A DNA stretch of 64,000 bases from Flavobacterium profundi (GCF_006491645.1 NZ_VDCZ01000002.1:62001-126000); one strand, 5' to 3'. Counted from the stretch's first letter, positions 44,919 to 55,028 are shown. Notes: generated by a model from the letters alone, not told the origin. Made by a program: numbers and translations.

Positions 44919-45215
44919 ATGAATGCAATTAAAATTCAAAAGCTATTAGCAGGAGAAACAATTGTTTCTCGAGAAGCAGGTAACAGTATGTTGCCTATTT
45001 TAAAATCCAGACAAGCCGTTCGATTGGCTCCCACTACTTGGGAAGCTTGCGAAGTAGGAGACATTGTGTATTGCAAAGTAAGAGGAAATGTCTTCACCCA
45101 TTTAGTCAAAGGCAAAAACGACAAACGAGGTTTGCTCATTGGTAACAATCACGGTCACATTAATGGATGGACCAAACAAGTGTACGGAAAGGTCATTGAA
45201 ATTCTCAAAGACTAA
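44919..45215 (+). CDS. Small S24/S26-type peptidase-like protein
   Basis: 98 residues. The segment EAGNSMLPIL (Ser23) matches the serine box of S24/S26 peptidases (GxSMxP), and DIVYCKVRGN supplies a possible catalytic Lys. There is no DNA-binding domain and no membrane helix, so it is neither a LexA nor a typical signal peptidase. It could be a stand-alone UmuD-like processor or an inactive relative. It is preceded by TACG box 3 and an inverted repeat. Confidence 0.72.
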   Translation: MNAIKIQKLLAGETIVSREAGNSMLPILKSRQAVRLAPTTWEACEVGDIVYCKVRGNVFTHLVKGKNDKRGLLIGNNHGHINGWTKQVYGKVIEILKD

Positions 45216-45417
45216 CCGTGCTTTTTTTGTTTTTAAATGTAAATTTTCTGCTCAAAAAGCAGTTTTAAAAAATAAAAGACATCTTTTCCTAACTATAATT
45301 TAAAGATTCATAAAAATAATCTACCTGACTTTTAAAAAATAATTAAGCTTTGGTTATTGCTGATTTTCAATGCTTTGAATTCCTACATTTGTTTGAAATA
45401 CAGTAGCCTAAAAGTAG

Positions 45418-45448
45418 TTGGTTTACTTTTTTCTGCTGTGTAACTTTG
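45418..45448 (+). promoter_or_regulatory. Promoter of the glycosyltransferase gene, near-leaderless
   Basis: TTG at 45418-45420, 20 bases, TAACTTTG at 45441-45448. The ATG lies at 45453, 4 bases after the -7 box, so the mRNA would have little or no leader. Confidence 0.7.
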
Positions 45449-45452
45449 GTTT

Positions 45453-46445
45453 ATGAAAATATTTTATGCGGTTCAAGCAACAGGAAACGGACATATTAGT
45501 CGGGCAACACAATTGTTTCCTTATCTCCAAAAATACGGTGAAGTAGATTTTTTCTTAAGTGGTAGCAATGCCACACTTCAAGCAACTATTCCAGTAAAGT
45601 ATAGAAGTAAAGGTTGTAGCTTGTTTTATAGTAAATGTGGTGGATTGGACTATTGGAACATCGTTAAAAAATTCAAGCCGTATCAAATGTATAAAGATGC
45701 GAATGACTTGCCTTTAAAGGAATATGATGTCGTTATCAATGACTTTGATTCCGTAACTGCTTTAGCGTGTAAATTACAAAAAGTCCATTCCGTACAGTTT
45801 GGACATCAAGCCAGTTTTTTATCCGAATATACGCCAAGACCTGAAAGCAGGAGTACAGTAGGGGAATTTATCTTTAAAAATTATGCTCCAGCACCTCAAA
45901 ATTTAGGCTTGCATTTTCAACCCTATGACACATTCATTCATCCTCCTATTATTAAAGATGGAATTGTACAGGCTACTCCTACAAATTTAGGGCATATTAC
46001 CATCTATTTGCCTTCATTTGACAAAGATTGTTTAGAAAGAGCTTTTCAATCATTGCCTCAGGTTCATTTTCATTGGTTTTTAGACACGGTTAAGGAAAAA
46101 CATACGGTTCAGAATATTACCTATTTTCCGGTAAACCAAAAAGACTTCAATCAAAGTTTAATTCATTGTGAAGGAATTATTACGGGTGGTGGTTTTGAAA
46201 CGCCTTCTGAAGCTTTATTTTTAGAAAAGAAATTACTTTCTATACCTATTAAGTCGCATTACGAACAAGAATGCAATGCAGCGGCATTAAAAGCAATGGG
46301 CGTTCCTGTGGAATATGAGGTACAAGATGATTTTAACCAAGTGATTGAAAATTGGTTGAATAGTAAAAGGGTGTATCCCAAAATGAAAGCGAATAATATT
46401 CCCGAAACCTTAGCATATCTGTTTGATACGTATAAGAGGAATTAG
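45453..46445 (+). CDS. MJ1255-type glycosyltransferase
   Basis: 330 residues. The start MKIFYAVQATGNGHISRA with a GNGH loop fits GT-B glycosyltransferases of the MurG-like MJ1255/VC2487 group; a late GGGFETPSEALFLEKKLL segment holds the nucleotide-sugar site. It probably transfers a sugar to a lipid or protein acceptor. The N-terminal Rossmann strand needs the ATG at 45453, supporting a near-leaderless message. Monocistronic; simple repeats follow. Confidence 0.82.
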   Translation: MKIFYAVQATGNGHISRATQLFPYLQKYGEVDFFLSGSNATLQATIPVKYRSKGCSLFYSKCGGLDYWNIVKKFKPYQMYKDANDLPLKEYDVVINDFDSVTALACKLQKVHSVQFGHQASFLSEYTPRPESRSTVGEFIFKNYAPAPQNLGLHFQPYDTFIHPPIIKDGIVQATPTNLGHITIYLPSFDKDCLERAFQSLPQVHFHWFLDTVKEKHTVQNITYFPVNQKDFNQSLIHCEGIITGGGFETPSEALFLEKKLLSIPIKSHYEQECNAAALKAMGVPVEYEVQDDFNQVIENWLNSKRVYPKMKANNIPETLAYLFDTYKRN

Positions 46446-46537
46446 GAAAATTATAAATTAGGAATTTGGAATTAGGAAATTGGAATTAGGAATTAGTGAT
46501 TTTCTATTTCCAACAATCCAATAATCCAACAATCCAA
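46441..46537. repeat. Degenerate ATTAGGAA / CAATCCAA tandem repeats
   Basis: Overlapping copies of ATTAGGAAATTGGA-like units and then CAACAATCCAATAATCC units fill the gap between convergent genes. Similar units recur at about 56236-56260. Dispersed low-complexity repeats of this kind are common between flavobacterial genes. Confidence 0.7.
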
Positions 46538-48415
46538 CTATAATAAAAATTGTTCATCTTCATCGATAAACTCTAATTCGGCATCTTTTTCCCAAATTTC
46601 CATTTCACAAGGCTTGCAATTGAATTTCAATTTATAAGCATTTTCACCGTGGGTTAAGGTTAAGGGTTCTACCACTTTTTCTCCCATGGTATCGCGTTGA
46701 AAACGAGCACATTTACCCAATTCATATTTGACGCAATATTTGGTTACCATTACTCTAGATTTACCTGGATCCCATTGTAATTCAAAGGCTTTTTCTATTT
46801 CTGTAACACCATGACGCTTATAAAACTGTCTCGCCAAACTATTGGAAACATTATAGGTAAAATCTAATTCTTGTACAGGATAAGGATGTTCTGTTGGTTT
46901 AATTTGGAACTCTTCTCTATGGTATTCGTTAATACGAATGTCAATTAATTGTTCTAAGACGGTTCTTCTAATTTCATTAACTTTTGAAATGGGTAAAAAC
47001 CAGTTGTTGGAAAACTCAATAGCAACATTTTCTACCATAAATGGGGTATTTCCTGTTTTTACAAGATTTGCTTTAATATTGGGAAGGGTATCATTCCCAT
47101 TTTTAGCCGCTTCTTTTTCTATTTCTAAAGTCGCAATACTCGTATGACCGTCTTCGTCTGTGGCTACTAACATAAAGCCGTCTTGTGTTTCTGTAAAGAC
47201 TAAATCAACACTTATTTTTCGAACCGCACTGTTTTCTTTTTCTACAATTCTATTAAATTCAGCATCCGAATTTCTATAGATTTCTGTACCAATAGGAATG
47301 GCTTTAAAAGTATTGGGAACAACAATATTGTTGATGATAATGTTAATTTGCGCGCCATCCGCTTCACCCGCTTCATTAATAAAATATAAACCATCACCAT
47401 TGTTTAGTTTCTCTGAGTTTTCAATCACATAACCATTGGCTTTGGTTTCAATTAGTTTACCAATGTATTGTCCTTGAGATTTTGGACTTTCCCAACTTCC
47501 AATTTTTGCTTTTCTTTGGTTTACAAAATAATCGGTGTACCCTCTATTGAAGCTACGGTCCATTTCTGGTTCGAAATTATAAAATGTTTTTCCAGAGGAA
47601 GCTTTTTGGAATTGGTCATTATTTTCTAAAAAGGCATCTAATTTTTTACGTAAAAAGGAAGTATTATTCTTCACATACACCACATCTTTCAAACGACCTT
47701 CAATTTTGAAAGAGGTAATACCCGCTTCAATTAAATTAGGCAACTGATCACTTAAATCCAAGTCTTTTATTGATAATAAATGACTATTCGCAATTAAAGT
47801 CTTTCCAGTTCCATCGGTTAAGTTATAAGGCAAACGGCAATTTTGTGCACACGAACCTCTATTAGCGCTTCTTTCGCCACCAGCAATACTCATATAGCAA
47901 TTCCCACTAAAGGATACACATAAGGCTCCAGAAACAAAAAATTCTAGCTCTACATCGCTAGCTTCATGAATCTCTCTAATTTGGTCTAAGTTCAATTCTC
48001 TGGCTAAAACCACACGTTGTATGCCAGCATCTTTTAGAAACTTAACGTGTTTAGGATCTCTATTATTCGCTTGTGTACTGGCATGAAGCACAATAGGAGG
48101 CAAGTTCATTTCTAAAATGGCCATATCTTGAATGATAAGAGCATCAACGCCTATAGCATATAATTCGTGAATTAATTTTTCACAAGGTTCTAATTCTTTT
48201 TCATATAAAATCGTATTTAAAACCACAAAAACTTGTGCTTTAAATAAATGCGCATACGCCACCATTTCTGCAATATCTTCAACCGAATTGGTTGCATTGG
48301 TTCGCGCTCCATACAAAGGAGCTCCCATATACACTGCATCTGCACCTGCATTAATTGCAGCAATTCCTTGCACTAAATTTTTGGCTGGTGCCAAAATCTC
48401 AACCTTCTGTCTCAT
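46538..48415 (-). CDS. U32-family peptidase
   Basis: 625 residues. The U32 signature is ELEFFVSGALCVSFSGNCYMS, with a Cys-rich RGSCAQNCRLPY block; late Cys residues (VKYELGKCARF and LKFNCKPCEME) complete a probable Fe-S ligand set, as in RlhA, TrhP and UbiU/V. Recent work places many U32 proteins in RNA hydroxylation or ubiquinone synthesis rather than proteolysis. Length fits the long RlhA/TrhP-like form with a C-terminal extension. Monocistronic. Confidence 0.92.
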   Translation of the reverse strand: MRQKVEILAPAKNLVQGIAAINAGADAVYMGAPLYGARTNATNSVEDIAEMVAYAHLFKAQVFVVLNTILYEKELEPCEKLIHELYAIGVDALIIQDMAILEMNLPPIVLHASTQANNRDPKHVKFLKDAGIQRVVLARELNLDQIREIHEASDVELEFFVSGALCVSFSGNCYMSIAGGERSANRGSCAQNCRLPYNLTDGTGKTLIANSHLLSIKDLDLSDQLPNLIEAGITSFKIEGRLKDVVYVKNNTSFLRKKLDAFLENNDQFQKASSGKTFYNFEPEMDRSFNRGYTDYFVNQRKAKIGSWESPKSQGQYIGKLIETKANGYVIENSEKLNNGDGLYFINEAGEADGAQINIIINNIVVPNTFKAIPIGTEIYRNSDAEFNRIVEKENSAVRKISVDLVFTETQDGFMLVATDEDGHTSIATLEIEKEAAKNGNDTLPNIKANLVKTGNTPFMVENVAIEFSNNWFLPISKVNEIRRTVLEQLIDIRINEYHREEFQIKPTEHPYPVQELDFTYNVSNSLARQFYKRHGVTEIEKAFELQWDPGKSRVMVTKYCVKYELGKCARFQRDTMGEKVVEPLTLTHGENAYKLKFNCKPCEMEIWEKDAELEFIDEDEQFLL

Positions 48416-48530
48416 ATTTTTAACTACTTACTTTCCAAAAAGTATTGGAAACTGCAAAATTATAAAATAGTTCAGAAATATTGGGAAGAATATTTAAATT
48501 TCATTGGTAATAGTTCAAGGTACAATCAAT

Positions 48531-51500
48531 TTAAACCAACCATTTATGGAGTATCTTCTCTAAATCATCTTTAATGATGGGTTTAGAAAGATAATCGTCC
48601 ATGCCAGCTTCAAAACAGCGTTCTCTTTCATGGGCTAAAATACCTGCAGTAATAGCAATAATAGGGATGTCTTTTCCTTTGCCAATGGCTCTTATTGCTT
48701 TGGTTGCTTCATAACCATTCATATTGGGCATTTGTACATCCATTAAAACCAAATCAATCGCTTCTTTCTCAAAAAGGGCTACAGCTTCTAAACCATCTTT
48801 GGCTTCAAAAAGCGTAGTATTAGGATTTGTCTTTTGAATTAAGGTTTTGGTTAACAACATGTTAATCTTGTTGTCTTCAACTATTAGTATACGGTAAACT
48901 TTTATGTTTTCTTTTTCAAAAGTAGGAATGTCACGAACATATTTTTTAGTTGTATAGTGTTCTTCTTTTCTAGGGATTACTTTCTTAAAGGTGATGGTAA
49001 AGAAAAATTTACTGCCTTCTCCATATTTACTTTCTAATTCCAATTTGCTACCCATAAGCGCAAGCAATTGGTTGGAAATAGCTAATCCTAAACCTGTACC
49101 GCCAAATTTTCTACTCGTAGAAGTGTCTTCTTGAACAAAAGAATCAAAAATCTTTTCATTGTTATCAATACGAATTCCAATTCCTGTATCATTTACTGAA
49201 AATTGAAGCTCCGCTTCTTCAGTGGTGTGTTTTATAGCAGAAATATTCAATTGTATTTCTCCAAACTCTGTGAATTTTATGGCATTACTGAGTAAATTCA
49301 TCAAGATTTGCTTCAATCGAACTACATCGGCTAAAATATATTGTGGTACATTTTTCCCTTTAAGGAGTACCAAATTCAATTTCTTTTGATTGGCTTGATA
49401 CTGAAATAAATCAACCACTTGTTGGGTTAATTCATACAAATCTACTTCTTCAATATTCAATTCAAATTTACCCGACTCAATTTTAGAAAAATCAAGAATA
49501 TCATTCACAATTTTTAATAGGGAAGAAGCCGATTCATTAATCGTAGTCATGTATTGATAATGCGTCTTCTCTAAATTGGATTCCATTAACAAATGACTAA
49601 AACCAATAATTCCATTCAAAGGAGTTCTAATCTCATGACTCATATTGGCCAAGAAATCCGTTTTAGCTTTATTGGCTGCTTCTGCTTGTTCTTTCCCTTT
49701 AAGAATTTCCATTTCCATTAATTTCCTTTCAGTAATATCAATAAAACTAGAAACAATTTCTACTATATCTCCTTGGGAATTGGTTACTGCAAATGCATTG
49801 AATAATAACCAAGTGGTTTTTTCTGACGCAGATTTAGCTACCCCTAAGATTAAATTTTGAATAGGCATACCGCCGTTAAGGATTTGCTGAATTGGATAGT
49901 GATCTTTTGCCATCATCATACCATTTTCATGAAGAAAAATCCAATTGGGTATTTCGGTGGCATTGATTTTAATATCCAATAATTCAGCTGCTTTAACGTT
50001 GTTTAAAAGAATGGTGCCATCAGGAGCTTGAACCACAATTCCAGCATCTAAATTATTTAAGATGTCGCGATAGCGTTCCCTACTTTTTTGCAATTCAATT
50101 TCAGATTGTTTCGCAATGGTAATATCTCTTGAAAGGCAAATAAAATGAGGTTCATTTGTTTTGGTGTCTTCCATTGGGGCAATCGATAATTCAAACCAAT
50201 GGGTTCCGTTGGCTAATTCTAAATCATATTGCTTTCCTGTTGAAAATCCTTTGGTAGCCACTTCTTTTAAGGCTAAAGAGAAGCAAGCTGCTGCGGCTTT
50301 GGGTAATACTTCTGAAAAAGATTTCCCTATAATAGCTGTAGTGGAGTGTGATAATAAATCTTCTTTGTGCGAATGATAATTGTAAATTCTTCCTTCTAAA
50401 TCAATTTCAATTAATAAATCGGGAATAGCATCGATGATTGCTTCTAATTTTTCATACGATTTTTTGAATTCTTCTTCTACTTTCTTCCGTTCGGTAATAT
50501 TAGTGGTAGTACCCACGTAACCGACCACTTCGCCTTCTGCATTTCTCTCAGGCATGGCTTGTCCCATTACCCAAACAATAGAACCATCTGGCTTAATAAA
50601 ACGGTATTCTGATAAAGATAAATCTTGATGTTCTGTTGCGCTTTCCCATCCTTTCTGTAAAGAGAGACGATCTTCTTCATGAACCGCTTCTAACCAGCCA
50701 TTACCCAATGCTTTCTCATAGGGCAAACCAGTTATTTCTGACCATCTAGGATTTACATAGGTGGTATAACCAGCTGCATCTGTTCTAAAAATACCTACGG
50801 GAGAAATTTCTGTAAGAATATGATATCGATTCTCACTTTCGGTCATTTCTTGTAGGGCTCTCTTTCTTATTTTTTCGTTTTCGAATACTTCTAAAGCAAA
50901 AGAAACATCTAGCGTTGCTTCTACTACTAAAGCGATTTCTTCTGCATCAAAAAAGTGCTTTTCGCTTGCATAGAAACAAAAAATGCCTACCGTTTCTTCA
51001 AATTTTCGAATAGGAAGAATCATTAACGATTGGTAACCTCTTTTTAAAGCTTCTTCTTTCCAAGTCATTAAATGATCTTGAGAAATATCATTAATTACGA
51101 TATAGGGATCTTTTTTAATAGCTTCACAGCGAGAAGAAATAATAGTTTCTTGATTATCTAATAGCGTACTTTGAATCATTTCCACATAACCGTTATCTTC
51201 TCCTGCAATGACTCTGGGAACAACTTTATCTGAAATTTCTTCTTTAACACCAATCCATACCATTTTAAATTTTCCTACGTTCACCGCAATAGAGCACGCT
51301 TCTTTAAAAATAGTATCTTCATCAGTCGAGCGTACAATCATTTGGTTCATTTGACTGATAAATTGGTACAAGCGATTGGCTTTAACAATTTTTTGTTTGC
51401 TAGAAATTCCTTCAGTGATATCGGTCGCAATTCCATGACAAATAACGGTTCCTTCCGCTTCTACAACCGGTAACGAATTGACTTCATGCCAAACCAATCC

Positions 51501-52274
51501 TTTTTTAGGATGGTAATAGCGATAAGTACAATGAAGAGGAACTAGATTGGTTTTTGTATTCGTTACACTATCAATTACAAACTGTATGTCTTCGGGATGA
51601 ATTAATTCAAATATCTTATGGGGCGCATCTTTAATTTCTTCGTGTGTAAAACCATAAATTTCTCCAACAGCTTCACTGGCATAAGGAAAGGTAAGTGAGC
51701 CATCTTTGTTTTGCCTCATAGAATAAATCAATCCTGGAGAAGTGGCTGCTATTTTATCGAACTTTTCTTTTTCGTCTGTAATGAGTTCGAATATTTTTTT
51801 TCGTTCGGTAATGTCTCTTAAAATTACGATAATACCTCTAATATTAAGATCATCCATTCGATTGTTAATAACTCCTTCCAACCAAATGTAATTCCCGTTT
51901 TCATGTTTTACTTGTAGCGTAATACTTAAAGGTGTTCTAGGTTGATCTAATGCTTGTTGGATCATTTCATGTACATAACTCACATAATCAGGATGTATGT
52001 AAAATAAGAGCGGTGTTTCTTTATGTGCTTCATCGACCCAACCCGTAATTAAAGCCGTAGATTTACTGCGATATAAGGTATTTAAATTTTCATCCATTAG
52101 AATAACAATGCTATCATTGTTATCTAATAGTGCATGATAAAGATTTTTATAAGTATCTTCTCCTTTTTCAATAGAATCATAATGCGCAAGCCGCTCGCGT
52201 AGGCTTTCAATTTCTACCTCATGGGCCTTCGTTTTCTTAAGTAGCGCTTCATAGGCTCTTTCAATGTCTTTCAT
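48531..52274 (-). CDS. Multi-PAS hybrid sensor histidine kinase
   Basis: 1247 residues, no signal peptide or membrane helix, so a cytoplasmic sensor. After an N-terminal coiled coil come several PAS/PAC units (including DITERKK-like linkers at about 150, 285, 630, 740 and 860), with a GAF-like domain at about 305-455. The kinase core has NMSHEIRTPLNGIIGFS, NLLSNAIKFTE, NDTGIGI and GTGLGLAISNQLL. A receiver domain (LVLMDVQMPNMNG) ends the protein. No cognate regulator gene adjoins. Confidence 0.94.
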   Translation of the reverse strand: MKDIERAYEALLKKTKAHEVEIESLRERLAHYDSIEKGEDTYKNLYHALLDNNDSIVILMDENLNTLYRSKSTALITGWVDEAHKETPLLFYIHPDYVSYVHEMIQQALDQPRTPLSITLQVKHENGNYIWLEGVINNRMDDLNIRGIIVILRDITERKKIFELITDEKEKFDKIAATSPGLIYSMRQNKDGSLTFPYASEAVGEIYGFTHEEIKDAPHKIFELIHPEDIQFVIDSVTNTKTNLVPLHCTYRYYHPKKGLVWHEVNSLPVVEAEGTVICHGIATDITEGISSKQKIVKANRLYQFISQMNQMIVRSTDEDTIFKEACSIAVNVGKFKMVWIGVKEEISDKVVPRVIAGEDNGYVEMIQSTLLDNQETIISSRCEAIKKDPYIVINDISQDHLMTWKEEALKRGYQSLMILPIRKFEETVGIFCFYASEKHFFDAEEIALVVEATLDVSFALEVFENEKIRKRALQEMTESENRYHILTEISPVGIFRTDAAGYTTYVNPRWSEITGLPYEKALGNGWLEAVHEEDRLSLQKGWESATEHQDLSLSEYRFIKPDGSIVWVMGQAMPERNAEGEVVGYVGTTTNITERKKVEEEFKKSYEKLEAIIDAIPDLLIEIDLEGRIYNYHSHKEDLLSHSTTAIIGKSFSEVLPKAAAACFSLALKEVATKGFSTGKQYDLELANGTHWFELSIAPMEDTKTNEPHFICLSRDITIAKQSEIELQKSRERYRDILNNLDAGIVVQAPDGTILLNNVKAAELLDIKINATEIPNWIFLHENGMMMAKDHYPIQQILNGGMPIQNLILGVAKSASEKTTWLLFNAFAVTNSQGDIVEIVSSFIDITERKLMEMEILKGKEQAEAANKAKTDFLANMSHEIRTPLNGIIGFSHLLMESNLEKTHYQYMTTINESASSLLKIVNDILDFSKIESGKFELNIEEVDLYELTQQVVDLFQYQANQKKLNLVLLKGKNVPQYILADVVRLKQILMNLLSNAIKFTEFGEIQLNISAIKHTTEEAELQFSVNDTGIGIRIDNNEKIFDSFVQEDTSTSRKFGGTGLGLAISNQLLALMGSKLELESKYGEGSKFFFTITFKKVIPRKEEHYTTKKYVRDIPTFEKENIKVYRILIVEDNKINMLLTKTLIQKTNPNTTLFEAKDGLEAVALFEKEAIDLVLMDVQMPNMNGYEATKAIRAIGKGKDIPIIAITAGILAHERERCFEAGMDDYLSKPIIKDDLEKILHKWLV

Positions 52275-52704
52275 GCAATTTTTAATATTTCTATCTGGTA
52301 CTCAAGTAAACGACAAATTTATAACATAATAATAAATTTTATTATTAAAGATAATCTTTTAAAATTACTAATTTTTTGTATTCTTACTCAGTTTTATATC
52401 ATAAAATTAATAACAATTCTAAATACCTATACTAATAATAAAGAATTAGTATTTTTTATAGTGCAAAAATAATACCATTTTTGTTTGTAGTGATTCAAAT
52501 TAAAGGCCTAAAATTTTGAGTGTATCCAATTTTTTATTGTAAAAGATTGTAGGAAATTACTTTAATTACATCTATTATAGTAAATACAAAAATAAGAATA
52601 CTTCTTAAACTTTTGACTTCTAATTGTTTACAAGTAATTGCCTCGTTGCTTTAAATATTGGCACAAACTTTGGTTAACCTAAATTACAAAACAAATAAAA
52701 CAAT
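52275..52704. other. 430-base AT-rich gap, no gene seen
   Basis: No ORF of note and no strong hairpin. A possible -7 (AAACTTTG with an upstream TTG) lies around 52650-52680, before the secreted protein gene, but the match is weak. Confidence 0.5.
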
Positions 52705-53277
52705 ATGAAAAATTTAAAACCCATAGTTGTCCTTATAGCAGTAAGTTTTTTTAGTTATGCTCAAGCACAAGTTAGAATAGGAGGTAGTGTAGACATAAGT
52801 ATTAATTTACCCACTCCCAAAGTGATTATTGTAAAAGAAGAACCCAGACCTGTTTATACTCCTAAACCACACAAAAAACCGAAAGCGCACAAACCCAAAA
52901 AGCACCATTGTGAGGAAGTGGTTTATGCTTTAGGAAGCATACGCAACCAAAATGGTAGATACGATAGTTTTGATTGGATTATTGTAGATGCTTCATTGGA
53001 AAATCTAGGAAATGGTTTGGAACGTTTGACGTATTTTACCAATACCAGAGAGACCATTGAAATTATTATTCGCACGAATAACCCTAACGATTATAATTAT
53101 CACTTTACTAGAAACCCGCATTGCACGGCAAACACCATTGTTTCAGTAGCTAGGAATGGTTATGTAATTGCGTTGCACCAAGGAAGTCTTTCTTTGCAAC
53201 CCGGACATCAATTGCATACTGTTCTTAATCTAGATAGCTGTAATGAAGGTACTTTCAACGGAACAGTGACATTGTAA
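52705..53277 (+). CDS. Secreted protein with His/Lys/Pro-rich segment
   Basis: 190 residues with a signal peptide ending AQAQ. Residues of about 45-70 are a Pro/Lys/His-rich stretch (KPHKKPKAHKPKKHHCEE) that may bind metal or anions. The remaining 120 residues look like a beta-sandwich with three or four cysteines, probably disulfide-bonded in the periplasm or outside. No known family. A terminator follows. Confidence 0.7.
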   Translation: MKNLKPIVVLIAVSFFSYAQAQVRIGGSVDISINLPTPKVIIVKEEPRPVYTPKPHKKPKAHKPKKHHCEEVVYALGSIRNQNGRYDSFDWIIVDASLENLGNGLERLTYFTNTRETIEIIIRTNNPNDYNYHFTRNPHCTANTIVSVARNGYVIALHQGSLSLQPGHQLHTVLNLDSCNEGTFNGTVTL

Positions 53278-53302
53278 GTCTTAATTTGTTATGCTTTTAT
53301 TT

Positions 53303-53343
53303 GAGCCTCTTTTCTTGATATGGAAAGAGGCTCTTTATTTTTT
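53303..53343 (+). terminator. Terminator after the secreted protein gene
   Basis: GAGCCTCTTT pairs with AAAGAGGCTC (10 bp) and is followed by TTTATTTTTTG. Confidence 0.85.
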
Positions 53344-53443
53344 GTTAACATCTATATCTAAAGCATAACGTTTCCTTTATGCGTTCGAAATAATGAGGTA
53401 ATCTGGCTTTGTTTTCTTTGTGAATAACAAACAAATGAAAGAC

Positions 53444-54490
53444 ATGAAAAAAAACAGTTCCTTTATTATCAAAGGTTTGCAAATGGTTTTATGCACCGTT
53501 TTAGGTTTAGTAACCATCACAAGTTGTAGTACATCTGAAATAGATGAAGAAGTACAAGCAGTTCAAAAAAAAGAAACCGCAATTGAAACAGCTCGAGAGT
53601 CGGCTGCATTTTATGACAATTTAGTGTTACGTTGGGCACCAGTACATCATCAAGATGTAGATAACGCAGGTTGTGGTTCTATGAATGGAAGAGGGGATTA
53701 TATTACCAAAATTGATTTTGATAACGATTGGAATTCTTCTAATAACTGGAACAATATTGAACCCAATAGAGGATACCAACCCACTGCGCATTGTTATTAT
53801 TCTGTGGTAGAAACCAACACCCATTTCTTTATTATATACGCTTTTTTCCATCCAAGAGACTGGACCAATATTTGCTTTTTTGGGATTGATTATCATGAAA
53901 ATGATTTGGAAGGACAATTGTCTATTATTAAAAAATCTACTGCAAATAATGGTTACGGTGAATTTCAAGGTATGGTAACCGTAGCACATTCCGATTTTTA
54001 TTCTTTTATCCCAACTGGAAGTCCGTTGCAAGCCAATCAAGAAAGTATTGATGGTAGTGTTTCCTATGAAAATTATAACAATCAATTGCATCCTGTTACG
54101 GCTCAAGAATCGAAAGGACATGGTTTAAAAGCTTGGCCAGCGTATAAAATTATTGGAGATGGTATTAAATATTACCCTAGTTTAACCACTGCTGAAGCAC
54201 CTTCTAACAATGACGACCGCGATGTAAAATACAAGTTGGTTAACATTTTTGAGACCAATGGTTTTTGGGAAAGACGTTTTAATACGGCCTTTTTAAACAA
54301 TGCCAAATCATTTCCTTCTACTCAAGGTTCAGGAAATGCGAATACACCTTGGAATTGGGATGATAAAGACGATGCTCCTGGAGCAGGTGAATTAGCTACT
54401 AATCCAGCCAAATTAGTCAACAACTATTTTAAAAATTTAGGGAATTTCAGTATGACCTATACTTTGAATCCCTATATCGGAATCAATTAA
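53444..54490 (+). CDS. Vps62-like lipoprotein
   Basis: 348 residues from the ATG at 53444; upstream GTG (53420) and ATG (53435) are possible. The signal ends TITSC (Cys28). The mature part matches the Vps62-like domain in outline: LVLRWAPVHHQDVD, CYYSVVETNTHFFIIYAFFHPRDW, then a long region with acidic HENDLEG. Vps62 proteins in fungi concern vacuolar sorting; the bacterial members have no known role. It lies 167 bases after the previous gene and has its own terminator. Confidence 0.72.
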   Translation: MKKNSSFIIKGLQMVLCTVLGLVTITSCSTSEIDEEVQAVQKKETAIETARESAAFYDNLVLRWAPVHHQDVDNAGCGSMNGRGDYITKIDFDNDWNSSNNWNNIEPNRGYQPTAHCYYSVVETNTHFFIIYAFFHPRDWTNICFFGIDYHENDLEGQLSIIKKSTANNGYGEFQGMVTVAHSDFYSFIPTGSPLQANQESIDGSVSYENYNNQLHPVTAQESKGHGLKAWPAYKIIGDGIKYYPSLTTAEAPSNNDDRDVKYKLVNIFETNGFWERRFNTAFLNNAKSFPSTQGSGNANTPWNWDDKDDAPGAGELATNPAKLVNNYFKNLGNFSMTYTLNPYIGIN

Positions 54491-54519
54491 CGTTCTTAAG
54501 TTTAGTTTTTTAAATGGGA

Positions 54520-54547
54520 AAGGTCGTCATAAGACGACCTTTTTTTA
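54520..54547. terminator. Terminator between convergent genes
   Basis: AAGGTCGTC and GACGACCTT pair around ATAA, with T-run to 54547. It serves the lipoprotein gene and probably also the small peptide gene on the opposite strand. Confidence 0.9.
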
Positions 54548-54555
54548 CTTGTTAT

Positions 54556-54720
54556 TTAATCAATTGGGAAATAGGCACATTCTAGTTCTGCGCACATGGA
54601 CCCAAATTTGATGCAATTTCCATATTGATCTTTACATTTCATTCTTCCGCCTTGAATGGTTTGCAATTGTTTTTTACCTAATGAAGTTACTCCGTCTAAT
54701 TTTAAAATTTTCTGAATCAT
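54556..54720 (-). CDS. Double-glycine leader peptide, 54 aa, four cysteines
   Basis: A small ORF on the minus strand from the ATG at 54718-54720. The first 25 residues (KILKLDGVTSLGKKQLQTI then QGG) match the double-glycine leader of Bacteroidetes natural-product and bacteriocin-type precursors, with cleavage expected after Gly25. The 29-residue core has four cysteines (28, 36, 43 and 48 in the precursor, approximately) and begins RMKCKDQYGN. Such peptides are exported by ABC peptidase transporters; none is in this window. It is short enough to be missed by standard gene callers. Confidence 0.72.
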   Translation of the reverse strand: MIQKILKLDGVTSLGKKQLQTIQGGRMKCKDQYGNCIKFGSMCAELECAYFPID

Positions 54721-55028
54721 ATGAAATATATTTGAATGTTATATTTCTAAAAGTAAAAAAATAAATTGTGTAAAACATAGAATTTCAATAGTTTAACGAA
54801 CCTTACAGAAAAAATGTACTATTTTATAAAAAGAGTTTAAAAGCTTTATTTTTTTAAAAACGGCACAGTTTTTATGGCTTCTTTTTTGTTTTGATTCTTG
54901 TTTTTTTCGAAAGGTATCCAGTTAGTAACCCTTTTTAGTTTAGTTTACTTGCAAAAAGGGTACCACAACACCGAACAAAGCCCGAACAAAACCCGAACAA
55001 AAGCGCAACCATACAAACAAACAGCACC
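54721..55028. other. 308-base gap with an 11-bp tandem repeat
   Basis: Contains the upstream region of the small peptide gene and, at 54971-55003, three tandem copies of the 11-mer CCGAACAAARC. The third copy ends 25 bases before the next start codon. No ORF or clear promoter box seen. Confidence 0.6.
54971..55003 (+). repeat. CCGAACAAARC 11-bp tandem repeat, three copies
   Basis: Copies at 54971-54981, 54982-54992 and 54993-55003, differing only in the last two bases. It lies in the leader of the following gene and could affect its translation or bind a regulator. Confidence 0.75.

Noticed and set aside
53627..54121. 164-residue minus-strand frame inside the Vps62-like gene
   Set aside because: Antisense shadow of a gene with clear signal peptide and domain.
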